From Azoarcus sp. (GTDB lineage: Bacteria > Pseudomonadota > Gammaproteobacteria > Burkholderiales > Rhodocyclaceae), in assembly GCA_023230755.1 (NCBI GenBank), contig JALNWS010000165.1, forward strand, positions 1 to 8,987: a stretch of 8,987 bases of DNA, read 5' to 3'. The translations under genes were made by a program, and so were the position numbers. The notes beneath the pieces are model-generated. The model worked only from the letters and a program-made list of their open reading frames with translations, was not told the DNA's origin and searched no databases. Positions 1 to 6,459 of the stretch are shown here, piece after piece. Within the stretch, counting starts at the first letter, position 1. Every line of letters starts with the position of its first letter.

Positions 1-414
1 CATCTGACGGGCGTTCTGCACGTGAGCGGCGATGCGGGCCAGCACCTCTGCCGGCTTGATCGGTTTGGTCACATAATCCGCACCACCGGCGGAAAACGCC
101 GCCACCACGTGTTCGGTCTCGGTGAGCCCGGTCATGAAGATCAGCGGGATCGACCGGGTCGCAAAGTCGGCCTTGAGCCGCCGCGCGACCTCGAAGCCAT
201 CCATGCCGGGCATCAGCGCATCGAGCAGCACGACATCGGGCAGACTCTGGCGGGCGCGCGCAATCGCACTCTCGCCGTTGGTGGCGACCAGCACCAGATA
301 GCCGGCTTCGTCGAGTGCATCGTGCAGCAGCGCGAGGTTCTCGGGCACGTCGTCCACGATCAGCACGATGCCTGCAGCAGAGGGGTCGGCAGCACTCAGG
401 GCAGATGGGCTCAT
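1..414 (-). CDS. Response regulator, receiver domain (3' end beyond the left edge)
   Basis: The 138 visible residues form one CheY-like receiver domain, probably the phosphorylation target of the hybrid kinase encoded just upstream. Acidic pair D21-D22, phospho-acceptor D65 (in LLDALMPGMDG), switch Thr T95 (IFMTG) and K117-P118 (DYVTKP) are all present, so the domain should be phosphorylatable. A Ser/Ala-rich stretch of about 14 residues precedes the first strand. The ATG overlaps the kinase stop in an ATGA arrangement (4 bases shared), implying translational coupling. The frame is still open at base 1, after a helix resembling the linker that often leads to a LuxR-type HTH in receiver proteins of this kind. 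The output domain is not visible, so DNA binding is only an inference. Confidence 0.9.
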   Translation of the reverse strand, partial: MSPSALSAADPSAAGIVLIVDDVPENLALLHDALDEAGYLVLVATNGESAIARARQSLPDVVLLDALMPGMDGFEVARRLKADFATRSIPLIFMTGLTETEHVVAAFSAGGADYVTKPIKPAEVLARIAAHVQNARQM

Positions 415-3400
415 GATTCCGGCAAGTCCTTGCGACACAGTATTTCGCGCATGGCGTCGAACTGGAACTGACGCGCGAGTTCGCGCTGCACCCGCACGAA
501 CTCGGCGTACTCCGGGGCCATGCGTTCGATATCAGCCAGTCGGGCAAGAATACCGCGCAGGAAGCCCAGTTCGATCAACTCGTCGAGCGCCCGCAGCTCT
601 GCGGCCGGGGGCAGCACCAGTTGTTCCACCTCGACCGTGGGCCCGCTTGCCGCAGCCGCAGCCGGCGCATCTGCCCACACCCATTCGAGCTGCAGGCGAC
701 GACCGATCCAGTCGAGCAGCTCCTCCACCCGGATGGGCTTGAGGATGAAGTCCTCCGCGCCGATCCCGACATCGTGATCCAGGCCCTTGTCGAAGGCATT
801 GGCCGAGATGATCGCCACCGGCGCCTCGTCGAGCCCGGCTGCACGCAGGCGTCGGATGGTTTCCCAGCCGTCGATGCCCGGCATCGCCAGATCCATGAAG
901 ATGAGATGGGGGCGGAAATGCGGCACCAGTTCGAGGCAATCGTAGCCGGACTCGGCCTGACCGACCTCGAAGCCGAGTGGCTCGAGCAGATTCGCCAGCA
1001 GTTCGCGGTCGACACGCTCGTTGTCCACCGTGAGGATGCGCCGCCGCACCCCCTTGTAGCCGATGCGCTGCACCCGTGGCAGCACCTGGGCGGCCTGCGC
1101 GTCGTGCAGTTGCGGCAAAAAGAGGCGGATGCGAAACACACTGCCGGCGCCGGGCTGGCTGTCGACGGTGAGTTCACCCCCCATCAGGTCGGTGAGCATC
1201 TTGCTGATCGTCAGCCCCAGCCCGGTCCCCGTCGTCGTGCTGCCACGCGCGCTGGTCCCTCGGGCAAAGGGTTCGAAAACATGTGCGATCTCGTCGGCCG
1301 CGATGCCGGGGCCACTGTCCTCGACCTCGAACAACGCCATTTCGCGACGGTAAGTGAGGCGCACGAGAACCGTGCCACGCGCGGTGAATTTCACCGCATT
1401 TCCGATGATGTTGATCAGGATCTGACGCAGGCGCTTCTCGTCGGCACGCACGACGTCCGGCAGCGTGCCGACAACCTCGAAGTGGAAGCCGAGCCCCTTG
1501 TTGCGCGCCTGCAGTTCGAACATCCCGACCAGTTCGCGTACGAACCCGGCAAAGGCCAGGGGCCGCATCTCGAGTGCAAACTTTCCACCCTCGATGCGGG
1601 CGATGTCCAGCGTGCCCTCGATCAGTGACAGCAGGTGCTCGCCGCTGCGGCGGATCACGCTCACCGCCTGCCGCCGCTGCGGCGGGATGGCCTCGTCACC
1701 GTCCAGAATCTGCGCGTAACCGAGGATGCTGTTGAGCGGCGTGCGCAGTTCGTGACTGATCGAGGTCACGTAGCGGCTCTTGGCCTGGTTGGCCTGTTCC
1801 GCCACGCGGCGGGCGTTCTGCAACTGCTCGTCGGTGCGCTGGTGGGATTCGATCTCCTGCATCAGCAGACGGGTCTGGCGGTTGGATTCCTCCTGCGCAA
1901 CCTGGCGGCTCTTGTGCGTCAATACCATCCACCAGGCTGCGATACCGCCCATCAGGAACAGGGCGGCGAAGGCCTTGAGCAGCACACCCTTCAGGTCGCC
2001 TTGCGGCACATTCCCGGGAACGGCGGCAGCCAGATCAACGCTGCGAGCGATCAGCTCATGGTAGTAGAGCGTCCCGAGCAGCAGGCCGAGGAAGGCGGTG
2101 ATTCCGGCCATCAGCAGCAGGTAGTGACCGAGCCCGGCATCGAGGTAAGGCAGCAGGGATTTCGGCAGTAGCTTCTGCAACAGCCCCGACCATTGCACAG
2201 ACAGCCGCGCATGCGGCTTGCACTGATCGTCGCAGCGCGCATCGAGCGAGCAGCACAGCGAACAGATCGTGCCCTGATAGGCCGGACAATGGCTGGTGTC
2301 CTCAGGCTCGAAGTGCTGGCCGCATATGCAGCACTGGCGGGTTGCGACCCAGGCCTTGCCACCGGTGTTCACCGGCTCGGGCGTGCGCGCGAGGTAATAG
2401 CGTCCCTTGGTGAGCCACGCGATCAGGGGCGAAGTCAGCAAGGCCACCACCATCGCAACGAAGGGCGCATAGGGCTGCAGCTCGGGGCCGAACAGGCCGA
2501 TGAAGGTGCTCACCGACAGCGCCGAGGCAATCAGCAGCGCCCCGACGCCGACCGGGTTGATGTCGTACAGATGGCTGCGCTTGAATTCGATGCCGGGTGG
2601 TGACAATCCGAGCGGCTTGTTGATCACCAGATCTGCCACCACCGCAATCATCCACGAAATGGCAATGTTGGAATACAGCCCGAGCACCTGCCCAAGGGCC
2701 TGAAAAACATTCATTTCCATCAGCAGCAGGGCGATCAGGGTATTGAACACCACCCAGACCACCCGCCCCGGATGACTGTGTGTCAGCCGCGAAAAGAAGT
2801 TCGACCATGCCAGCGAACCGGCATAGGCGTTGGTGACGTTGATCTTGAGCTGCGACACGATCACGAACAGCGCCGTCACCACCACCGCCCACAGGCTGCT
2901 GTCGAACACCGCAGAAAAACCGAGCAGATACATCTGGTTGGGGTCGACCGCCTTGTCCGGCGCCATGCCGTTGCGCAGCAGCATCCACGCCAGCAGGGCG
3001 CCGCCCAGCATCTTGACCACGCCGATCAGCACCCAGCCCGGCCCGCCCAGCACCACGCCGAACAGCCAGCGCCAGCGATTGGATGCAGTGCGCGCGGGCA
3101 TGAAGCGCAGGTAATCGGCCTGCTCGCCCATCTGGGTGATGAGCGCAATGCCGACGGTCATGGCACCGGCGAACAGGTGAAAGTCGAACGCGCCACCCTG
3201 CCCGTCGACGCCCGGGTATTGCCACAGACCTGCGAGCGCCGTCGGTTCTTCGCGCAGCAGGAAGAAAAACGGCAATGCGAGCAGGAACAGCCAGATCGGC
3301 TGGGTGAGGGTCTGCAGCTTGCTGATCACGGTCACGCCATGGGTGACCAGCGGTATCACCACCAGCGCGCAGATCAGATAGCCCCAGCTTGGCGGAATGC

Positions 3401-3899
3401 CAAGCGCCATCTCGAGCGCGTAAGCCATGATCGCCGCTTCGAGCGCAAACAGGATGAAGGTGAAAGAGGCATACACCAGCGAGGTGATGGTCGAGCCGAT
3501 GTAGCCGAAACCGGAACCGCGGGTCAGCAGATCCATGTCCACACCGTAGCGCGCGGCATAGAGGCTGATCGGCAGACCGGTGAGGAAGATGATGAGGCCG
3601 ATCGCGAGGATGGCCCAGAAGCTGTTGATGAAGCCGTAGCTCACCAGCATCGTGGCCCCGACCGCTTCGAGCACCAGGAAGGAGGCCGCGCCGAAAGCGG
3701 TGTTGCCCACCCGGAACTCAGACCACTTGCGGAAGCTGCGCGGCGTAAAGCGCAGCGCGTAGTCCTCCAGCGTTTCGTTGGCGACCCAGGTGTTGTAGTC
3801 GCGCCGGATCTTCACCACCCGCTGTGGCGCGGCACCGTGTCCGTCTGCCTGCGCATCAGCGCCGGGGGCACGGTCGGAAGGAGAGTCGGCAGCGTTCAT
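411..3899 (-). CDS. NCS1 permease-like hybrid sensor histidine kinase with receiver domain
   Basis: This 1162-residue inner-membrane sensor kinase appears to use a transporter as its sensory module. Residues about 40-500 resemble NCS1 (CodB-type cytosine/purine/uracil/allantoin) permeases with about 12 hydrophobic helices. Residues 523-563 hold nine cysteines in CxxC-like spacing. Two further helices (about 590-612 and 641-661) enclose a short loop, followed by a coiled linker. HisKA has the phospho-His H716 in SISHELRTP. HATPase_c has the N box (N830-N834), DSGPGI at 861-866 and GTGLGL at 891-896. The receiver has D1003 (FMDLAMPGIDG), S1032 and K1054, but its acidic pair is D959-N960 instead of Asp-Asp. 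A helical tail of about 90 residues follows. All catalytic kinase motifs are intact. The ligand is unknown; a nitrogenous heterocycle or a related nutrient is inferred only from the permease family. No clear Shine-Dalgarno precedes the ATG, so the exact start is less certain than the frame; the first 30 residues look disordered. Confidence 0.93.
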   Translation of the reverse strand: MNAADSPSDRAPGADAQADGHGAAPQRVVKIRRDYNTWVANETLEDYALRFTPRSFRKWSEFRVGNTAFGAASFLVLEAVGATMLVSYGFINSFWAILAIGLIIFLTGLPISLYAARYGVDMDLLTRGSGFGYIGSTITSLVYASFTFILFALEAAIMAYALEMALGIPPSWGYLICALVVIPLVTHGVTVISKLQTLTQPIWLFLLALPFFFLLREEPTALAGLWQYPGVDGQGGAFDFHLFAGAMTVGIALITQMGEQADYLRFMPARTASNRWRWLFGVVLGGPGWVLIGVVKMLGGALLAWMLLRNGMAPDKAVDPNQMYLLGFSAVFDSSLWAVVVTALFVIVSQLKINVTNAYAGSLAWSNFFSRLTHSHPGRVVWVVFNTLIALLLMEMNVFQALGQVLGLYSNIAISWMIAVVADLVINKPLGLSPPGIEFKRSHLYDINPVGVGALLIASALSVSTFIGLFGPELQPYAPFVAMVVALLTSPLIAWLTKGRYYLARTPEPVNTGGKAWVATRQCCICGQHFEPEDTSHCPAYQGTICSLCCSLDARCDDQCKPHARLSVQWSGLLQKLLPKSLLPYLDAGLGHYLLLMAGITAFLGLLLGTLYYHELIARSVDLAAAVPGNVPQGDLKGVLLKAFAALFLMGGIAAWWMVLTHKSRQVAQEESNRQTRLLMQEIESHQRTDEQLQNARRVAEQANQAKSRYVTSISHELRTPLNSILGYAQILDGDEAIPPQRRQAVSVIRRSGEHLLSLIEGTLDIARIEGGKFALEMRPLAFAGFVRELVGMFELQARNKGLGFHFEVVGTLPDVVRADEKRLRQILINIIGNAVKFTARGTVLVRLTYRREMALFEVEDSGPGIAADEIAHVFEPFARGTSARGSTTTGTGLGLTISKMLTDLMGGELTVDSQPGAGSVFRIRLFLPQLHDAQAAQVLPRVQRIGYKGVRRRILTVDNERVDRELLANLLEPLGFEVGQAESGYDCLELVPHFRPHLIFMDLAMPGIDGWETIRRLRAAGLDEAPVAIISANAFDKGLDHDVGIGAEDFILKPIRVEELLDWIGRRLQLEWVWADAPAAAAASGPTVEVEQLVLPPAAELRALDELIELGFLRGILARLADIERMAPEYAEFVRVQRELARQFQFDAMREILCRKDLPES

Positions 3900-3909
3900 C
3901 GGACGAAAT

Positions 3910-3941
3910 AATGGCGCAATGCGGGAAGCGATTGCGCCATT
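3910..3941. repeat. Perfect 11-bp inverted repeat upstream of the permease-kinase gene
   Basis: Arms aatggcgcaat (3910-3920) and attgcgccatt (3931-3941) are exact reverse complements separated by 10 bases. The element ends 11 bases before the kinase start codon. Read on the minus strand it is followed by ATTTCG, a poor T tract, so it could be a weak terminator for the upstream TolC-family gene. It also covers the -10 to about +20 region of a possible kinase promoter, a typical operator position. The symmetry is certain; the function is not. Confidence 0.75.
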
Positions 3942-3944
3942 CTA
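3939..3944 (-). promoter_or_regulatory. Possible -10 box for the permease-kinase gene
   Basis: On the minus strand the hexamer TAGAAT (one mismatch to TATAAT) lies at 3944-3939. This would place transcription start near 3932 and give a leader of about 33 nt before the ATG at 3899. No convincing -35 hexamer is seen 16-18 bases upstream (best is GCGTGA), so an activator may be needed or the call may be wrong. The box overlaps the inverted repeat at 3910-3941. Confidence 0.25.
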
Positions 3945-3945
3945 T

Positions 3946-3965
3946 GTGAGCCCGGCCGGCCTCAC
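3946..3965. repeat. Imperfect 20-bp palindrome between the TolC-family and kinase genes
   Basis: The outer arms gtgag/ctcac and the core ccggccgg are symmetric with a single C-C mismatch pair, so 9 of 10 position pairs are complementary. It lies 35-54 bases past the TolC-family stop codon on the minus strand and just upstream of the possible kinase -10 box. It could be a hairpin without a T tract (terminator or mRNA-end stabiliser) or a protein-binding dyad. Function is not determined by the sequence. Confidence 0.55.
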
Positions 3966-3999
3966 GCCGTTTGTTCGGCAGCGGCCGAGCGGAGACGCC

Positions 4000-5442
4000 T
4001 TACTTTGCCGCGCCCATTTCCTTCAGGGTCTTGGCCAGCAAGGCGGCCTTGTCTATCTGCAGGGCCGCCGGGGCATCGGGCGGACACAGCGTGGCGGGAT
4101 CGATACCGTCACGATCCTGACCTGCATCGATCGCGCTCGGCAGGTCCTCGCGCGCGACGTCGAGCGCACGCATCAGGTGGCCCATGCCCGACAGGGTGCG
4201 GGCCTCGGCGGTCAGACCGTCGTAGCGCGCATTGGTATAGGCACGACGCGCCTGGAAGTACTCGTTCTCGGTATCGAGCAGGTCAAGCAGGGTGCGCTGA
4301 CCGATGTCGAACTGGCGGCGGTAGGCCTCTCGCGCTTTCTCGATCGACAGTTGATGCTGGTCGAGGTAGCGCAGCTGTTCCTGAATACGCTGCACGTCGT
4401 TGTAGGCGATTGCCACCGTCTGGCGCAGGTCGCGGCAGGCCTTGTCGCGCAGATCCTTGGCCTGGTTCATCGATTCGGCAGCCTGACGGATGCGGGCGTC
4501 GTCAGATCCGCCACGGAACAGGTTATAGGTCAGGACCAGTTCCACCACACCGTCGCGCGAACGGCCATCGAGGTTGTCGAGGTTGCGGTCGACGGCCTGG
4601 CTGGCGCGCAGATCCACGCGGGGGTGGTAGGCCGCCCGGCGGGTCTCGATCGCGGCCTGGCCGGCACGCACGTTCTCGACCGCGGCGTTGAGCGACGGGC
4701 TGGTGTTGAAGGCCTCGCGCAAGGCATCGCCCGCGGTCGGCGGAATGCCATCGACCCCCAGTCTGTCTCCCATCGGCGGCAGACTCTCGGCCGGCAGTTC
4801 GCCGATCACGCGCTGATAGCGGCTGCTGACATCGTGCAGATTGGACACCTCGGTCAGCAGGTTGGACTCGGCCAGCGCCAGACGTCCGGTTGCCTGCTCG
4901 AGATCCACCCGGCGGCCGACACCCGCACCGGCACGCTCTGCGATCTGGTCGTACACCAGCTTGTGTTCGACATAGTTCTGCTTCGCCAGCGCAACCAGAT
5001 CACGATAGCGCTGCACGTCGGCGTAGGCACGAACCGCCTCGAGTGCGGCCGACTCGGACGCATCAATAATCTCGTAGTAGCGCGCAAGACGTGCATAGCC
5101 GAGGCGAGCCACCTCGCTGCGGGTATAGAAGCCGTCGTACACCATCTGATTGAGCGACAGTGTGGCATTGCTGTGCGTGTAGTAATCCGTCCCGGTGCCA
5201 GGGAGCTTCTCGCTTTCGCGACCAATGCTGGTGCTCACGTCCACCTGCGGCAGGTAGCCGCCGCGCGCGGCATCCTGGTCGGCGCCCGCAGCGCGAAAAG
5301 CGTGCCAGCGTGCCTGTACCTCCGGGTTGCTCACCACCGCCTTGCGCGCAGCGTCACGCAGCAGTTCCGGTGCCGACGCAGTCGCAGCAACAGGCAGGCT
5401 CGCCAGGACCGCAAGTGAGATCAGGGTACGAATTCGTTTCAT
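4000..5442 (-). CDS. TolC-family outer-membrane efflux/type I secretion protein (LapE-like)
   Basis: This 480-residue protein is predicted to be the trimeric outer-membrane channel of a type I secretion system; next to lapG, lapD and an adhesin tail, a LapE-like role in adhesin export is the best inference. A signal peptide is clear: KRIR, a hydrophobic core, and a likely cleavage after TASA (about residue 24). The two tandem OEP repeats of TolC are visible: YLPQVDV (63-69) pairs with YHPRVDL (272-278), and AGAGVGRRVDLEQATGR (171-187) pairs with the FDIGQRTLLDLLDTENEYF segment (378-396). Long amphipathic helical stretches with heptad character lie between. The frame is open further upstream, but the ATG at 5442 is chosen because it starts the signal peptide and has GGAG five bases upstream. 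The C-terminal 50 residues are Asp/Ala-rich and probably periplasmic. It is divergent from lapG, and no ABC or membrane-fusion partner is adjacent. Confidence 0.9.
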   Translation of the reverse strand: MKRIRTLISLAVLASLPVAATASAPELLRDAARKAVVSNPEVQARWHAFRAAGADQDAARGGYLPQVDVSTSIGRESEKLPGTGTDYYTHSNATLSLNQMVYDGFYTRSEVARLGYARLARYYEIIDASESAALEAVRAYADVQRYRDLVALAKQNYVEHKLVYDQIAERAGAGVGRRVDLEQATGRLALAESNLLTEVSNLHDVSSRYQRVIGELPAESLPPMGDRLGVDGIPPTAGDALREAFNTSPSLNAAVENVRAGQAAIETRRAAYHPRVDLRASQAVDRNLDNLDGRSRDGVVELVLTYNLFRGGSDDARIRQAAESMNQAKDLRDKACRDLRQTVAIAYNDVQRIQEQLRYLDQHQLSIEKAREAYRRQFDIGQRTLLDLLDTENEYFQARRAYTNARYDGLTAEARTLSGMGHLMRALDVAREDLPSAIDAGQDRDGIDPATLCPPDAPAALQIDKAALLAKTLKEMGAAK

Positions 5443-5445
5443 TGA

Positions 5446-5449
5446 GACT
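5446..5449 (-). promoter_or_regulatory. Ribosome binding site of the TolC-family gene
   Basis: On the minus strand GGAG precedes the ATG at 5442. It supports the signal-peptide start over the longer upstream frame beginning at 5577, whose extra 45 residues resemble neither a signal peptide nor a TolC sequence. Confidence 0.6.
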
Positions 5450-5508
5450 CCAACACTTCTGAATGGTGGATGGGTCGCGCTTCGCATAACCCAACTTGAG
5501 CAGGGATC

Positions 5509-5536
5509 ATCATATACGCCTTGGCACACTGCACAA
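5509..5536 (-). promoter_or_regulatory. Candidate sigma-70 promoter of the TolC-family gene
   Basis: On the minus strand TTGTGC (5536-5531) and TATGAT (5514-5509) are separated by 16 bases. The -10 is one base from consensus and the -35 keeps TTG. Start of transcription would be near 5502, leaving a leader of about 60 nt. The stretch is AT-richer than its surroundings, as expected for a promoter in a GC-rich genome. Confidence 0.45.
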
Positions 5537-5649
5537 TGCGCAAAATGCAACGAATACCGGAAGAATATAACGCTCAAAGCCCCATCCAGAAAGCCTTAAG
5601 CACATCGGCATGGACCGTTTCGCCACCCGGACACACTGATGCAACGCAA

Positions 5650-5698
5650 GCACAAGTCCTGCACAAGATGCCCCGATTCCGGATAATGCAGGCACAAG
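5650..5698. repeat. Three direct GCACAAG heptamers upstream of lapG
   Basis: GCACAAG occurs at 5650-5656, 5661-5667 and 5692-5698, with starts 11 and 31 bases apart, close to one and three helical turns. A one-mismatch copy, GCACAAT, lies at 5531-5537. The phased spacing in front of lapG makes a regulator-binding array possible, but heptamers can recur by chance and no known regulator motif is recognised. Confidence 0.4.
5659..5687 (+). promoter_or_regulatory. Weak candidate promoter for lapG-lapD
   Basis: CTGCAC (5659-5664) and GATAAT (5682-5687) are spaced 17 bases apart, and the start would fall about 20 bases before the lapG ATG. The -35 match is poor and overlaps one GCACAAG repeat, so an activated promoter or a different start site is possible. 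Elsewhere in the 272-base gap a TATAAC at 5566-5571 lacks a partner -35. Confidence 0.2.
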
Positions 5699-5714
5699 CA
5701 CTCCCTGAGCCCCG

Positions 5715-6425
5715 ATGCCCTTGCCCCTCCGATCTCCGTTTTCGGCCTGTCTGCCCCCGGGCCGATGCAGGCACGCCGGACAACGGGTGCTGCTCATGCT
5801 CGGGCTCGCGATCGGTCTGTGCACGGCGGCGCCAGACCTCGATCACATGCAAGCGCTTGCCGTGACCCGCTATGGCGCATCGGGCGGCGAAGCCGTCGCT
5901 GCATGGCGGAGGATGATCAGCGAAGCCCGGGAGGTGGACGAGGCGGGCAAGCTTGCCCGGGTGAACACTTTCTTCAACCGCCGCATCCGCTTCGTGGACG
6001 ACATCATCATCTGGAAGCAATCGGACTACTGGGCCACGCCGCTCGAGACCCTCGGTCGCGACGCGGGCGACTGCGAGGATTTCGCGATCGCGAAGTACAT
6101 GAGCCTGCGCCTGCTCGAAGTCCCTGCCGACAAGTTGCGACTGGTGTACGTGCGCGCCCGCATCGGCGCCGCTGGCAGCACCATCACCCAGGCGCACATG
6201 GTGCTGAGCTATTTCGAAACCCCCACTGCCGAACCGCTGGTACTGGACAACCTGATTGGCGAGATCCGCCCTGCGGGAAGGCGCCCCGACCTGTTCCCGG
6301 TGTTCAGCTTCAACAACGAAGGGCTGTGGGTAGGTGGTGGCACCACCTCGTCCGCCGACCCCACCACCCGTCTGTCACGCTGGCGCGATGTGCTCGAGCG
6401 CATGCGCAGCGAAGGACTGCAATGA
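5715..6425 (+). CDS. lapG: LapG-type periplasmic transglutaminase-like cysteine protease
   Basis: LapG-family (BTLCP) proteases cut the N-terminal region of LapA-type adhesins in the periplasm and release them from the cell surface. The catalytic triad is visible in order: C120 in GDCEDFAI, H161 in TQAHMVL and D178 in VLDN. D119 and E121, flanking the catalytic Cys, correspond to the calcium-binding positions described for Pseudomonas LapG. At 236 residues the length fits the family. A hydrophobic segment at about 25-39 (VLLMLGLAIGLCTAA) after several Arg residues acts as an export signal, although the n-region is unusually long (about 24 residues) and no Shine-Dalgarno is evident before the ATG at 5715; a GTG at codon 25 is a less likely alternative. 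lapD follows 34 bases downstream on the same strand, so they should be co-transcribed, as in known Lap systems. Confidence 0.92.
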   Translation: MPLPLRSPFSACLPPGRCRHAGQRVLLMLGLAIGLCTAAPDLDHMQALAVTRYGASGGEAVAAWRRMISEAREVDEAGKLARVNTFFNRRIRFVDDIIIWKQSDYWATPLETLGRDAGDCEDFAIAKYMSLRLLEVPADKLRLVYVRARIGAAGSTITQAHMVLSYFETPTAEPLVLDNLIGEIRPAGRRPDLFPVFSFNNEGLWVGGGTTSSADPTTRLSRWRDVLERMRSEGLQ

Positions 6426-6445
6426 ATACGTACCCGACATTTCCC

Positions 6446-6449
6446 GGAG
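6446..6449 (+). promoter_or_regulatory. Ribosome binding site of lapD
   Basis: GGAG lies 10 bases before the ATG at 6460. It supports the start whose product begins directly with the first membrane helix, rather than the in-frame ATG at 6334, which lies inside lapG and would add a Pro/Cys-rich tail unrelated to LapD. Confidence 0.5.
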
Positions 6450-6459
6450 CATCACGTCC

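Noticed and set aside
2772..3911. A 379-codon plus-strand frame, and similar long ones at 621-1628 and 1635-2171, opposite the permease-kinase gene
   Set aside because: Their products are rich in His, Arg, Gln and Asp, with no membrane or catalytic motif; they are antisense shadows of a gene with well-defined domains.
3919..5418. A 499-codon open frame on the plus strand opposite the TolC-family gene
   Set aside because: It mirrors a gene with a clear signal peptide and OEP repeats. Its product has no recognisable domain and the codon bias of the GC-rich minus-strand gene keeps this frame open by chance.
5443..5577. N-terminal extension of the TolC-family protein to 5577
   Set aside because: It would bury the signal peptide 45 residues inside and runs through the best promoter candidate; the ATG at 5442 has its own GGAG.
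5650..5698. GCACAAG repeats as a CRISPR or transposon end
   Set aside because: Seven-base units with unequal spacing and no flanking cas or transposase genes fit neither type of element.
6334..6459. Upstream in-frame start for LapD inside lapG
   Set aside because: The added 42 residues are Pro/Cys-rich and lie out of frame over lapG; the 6460 start opens directly with the first membrane helix and has an upstream GGAG.
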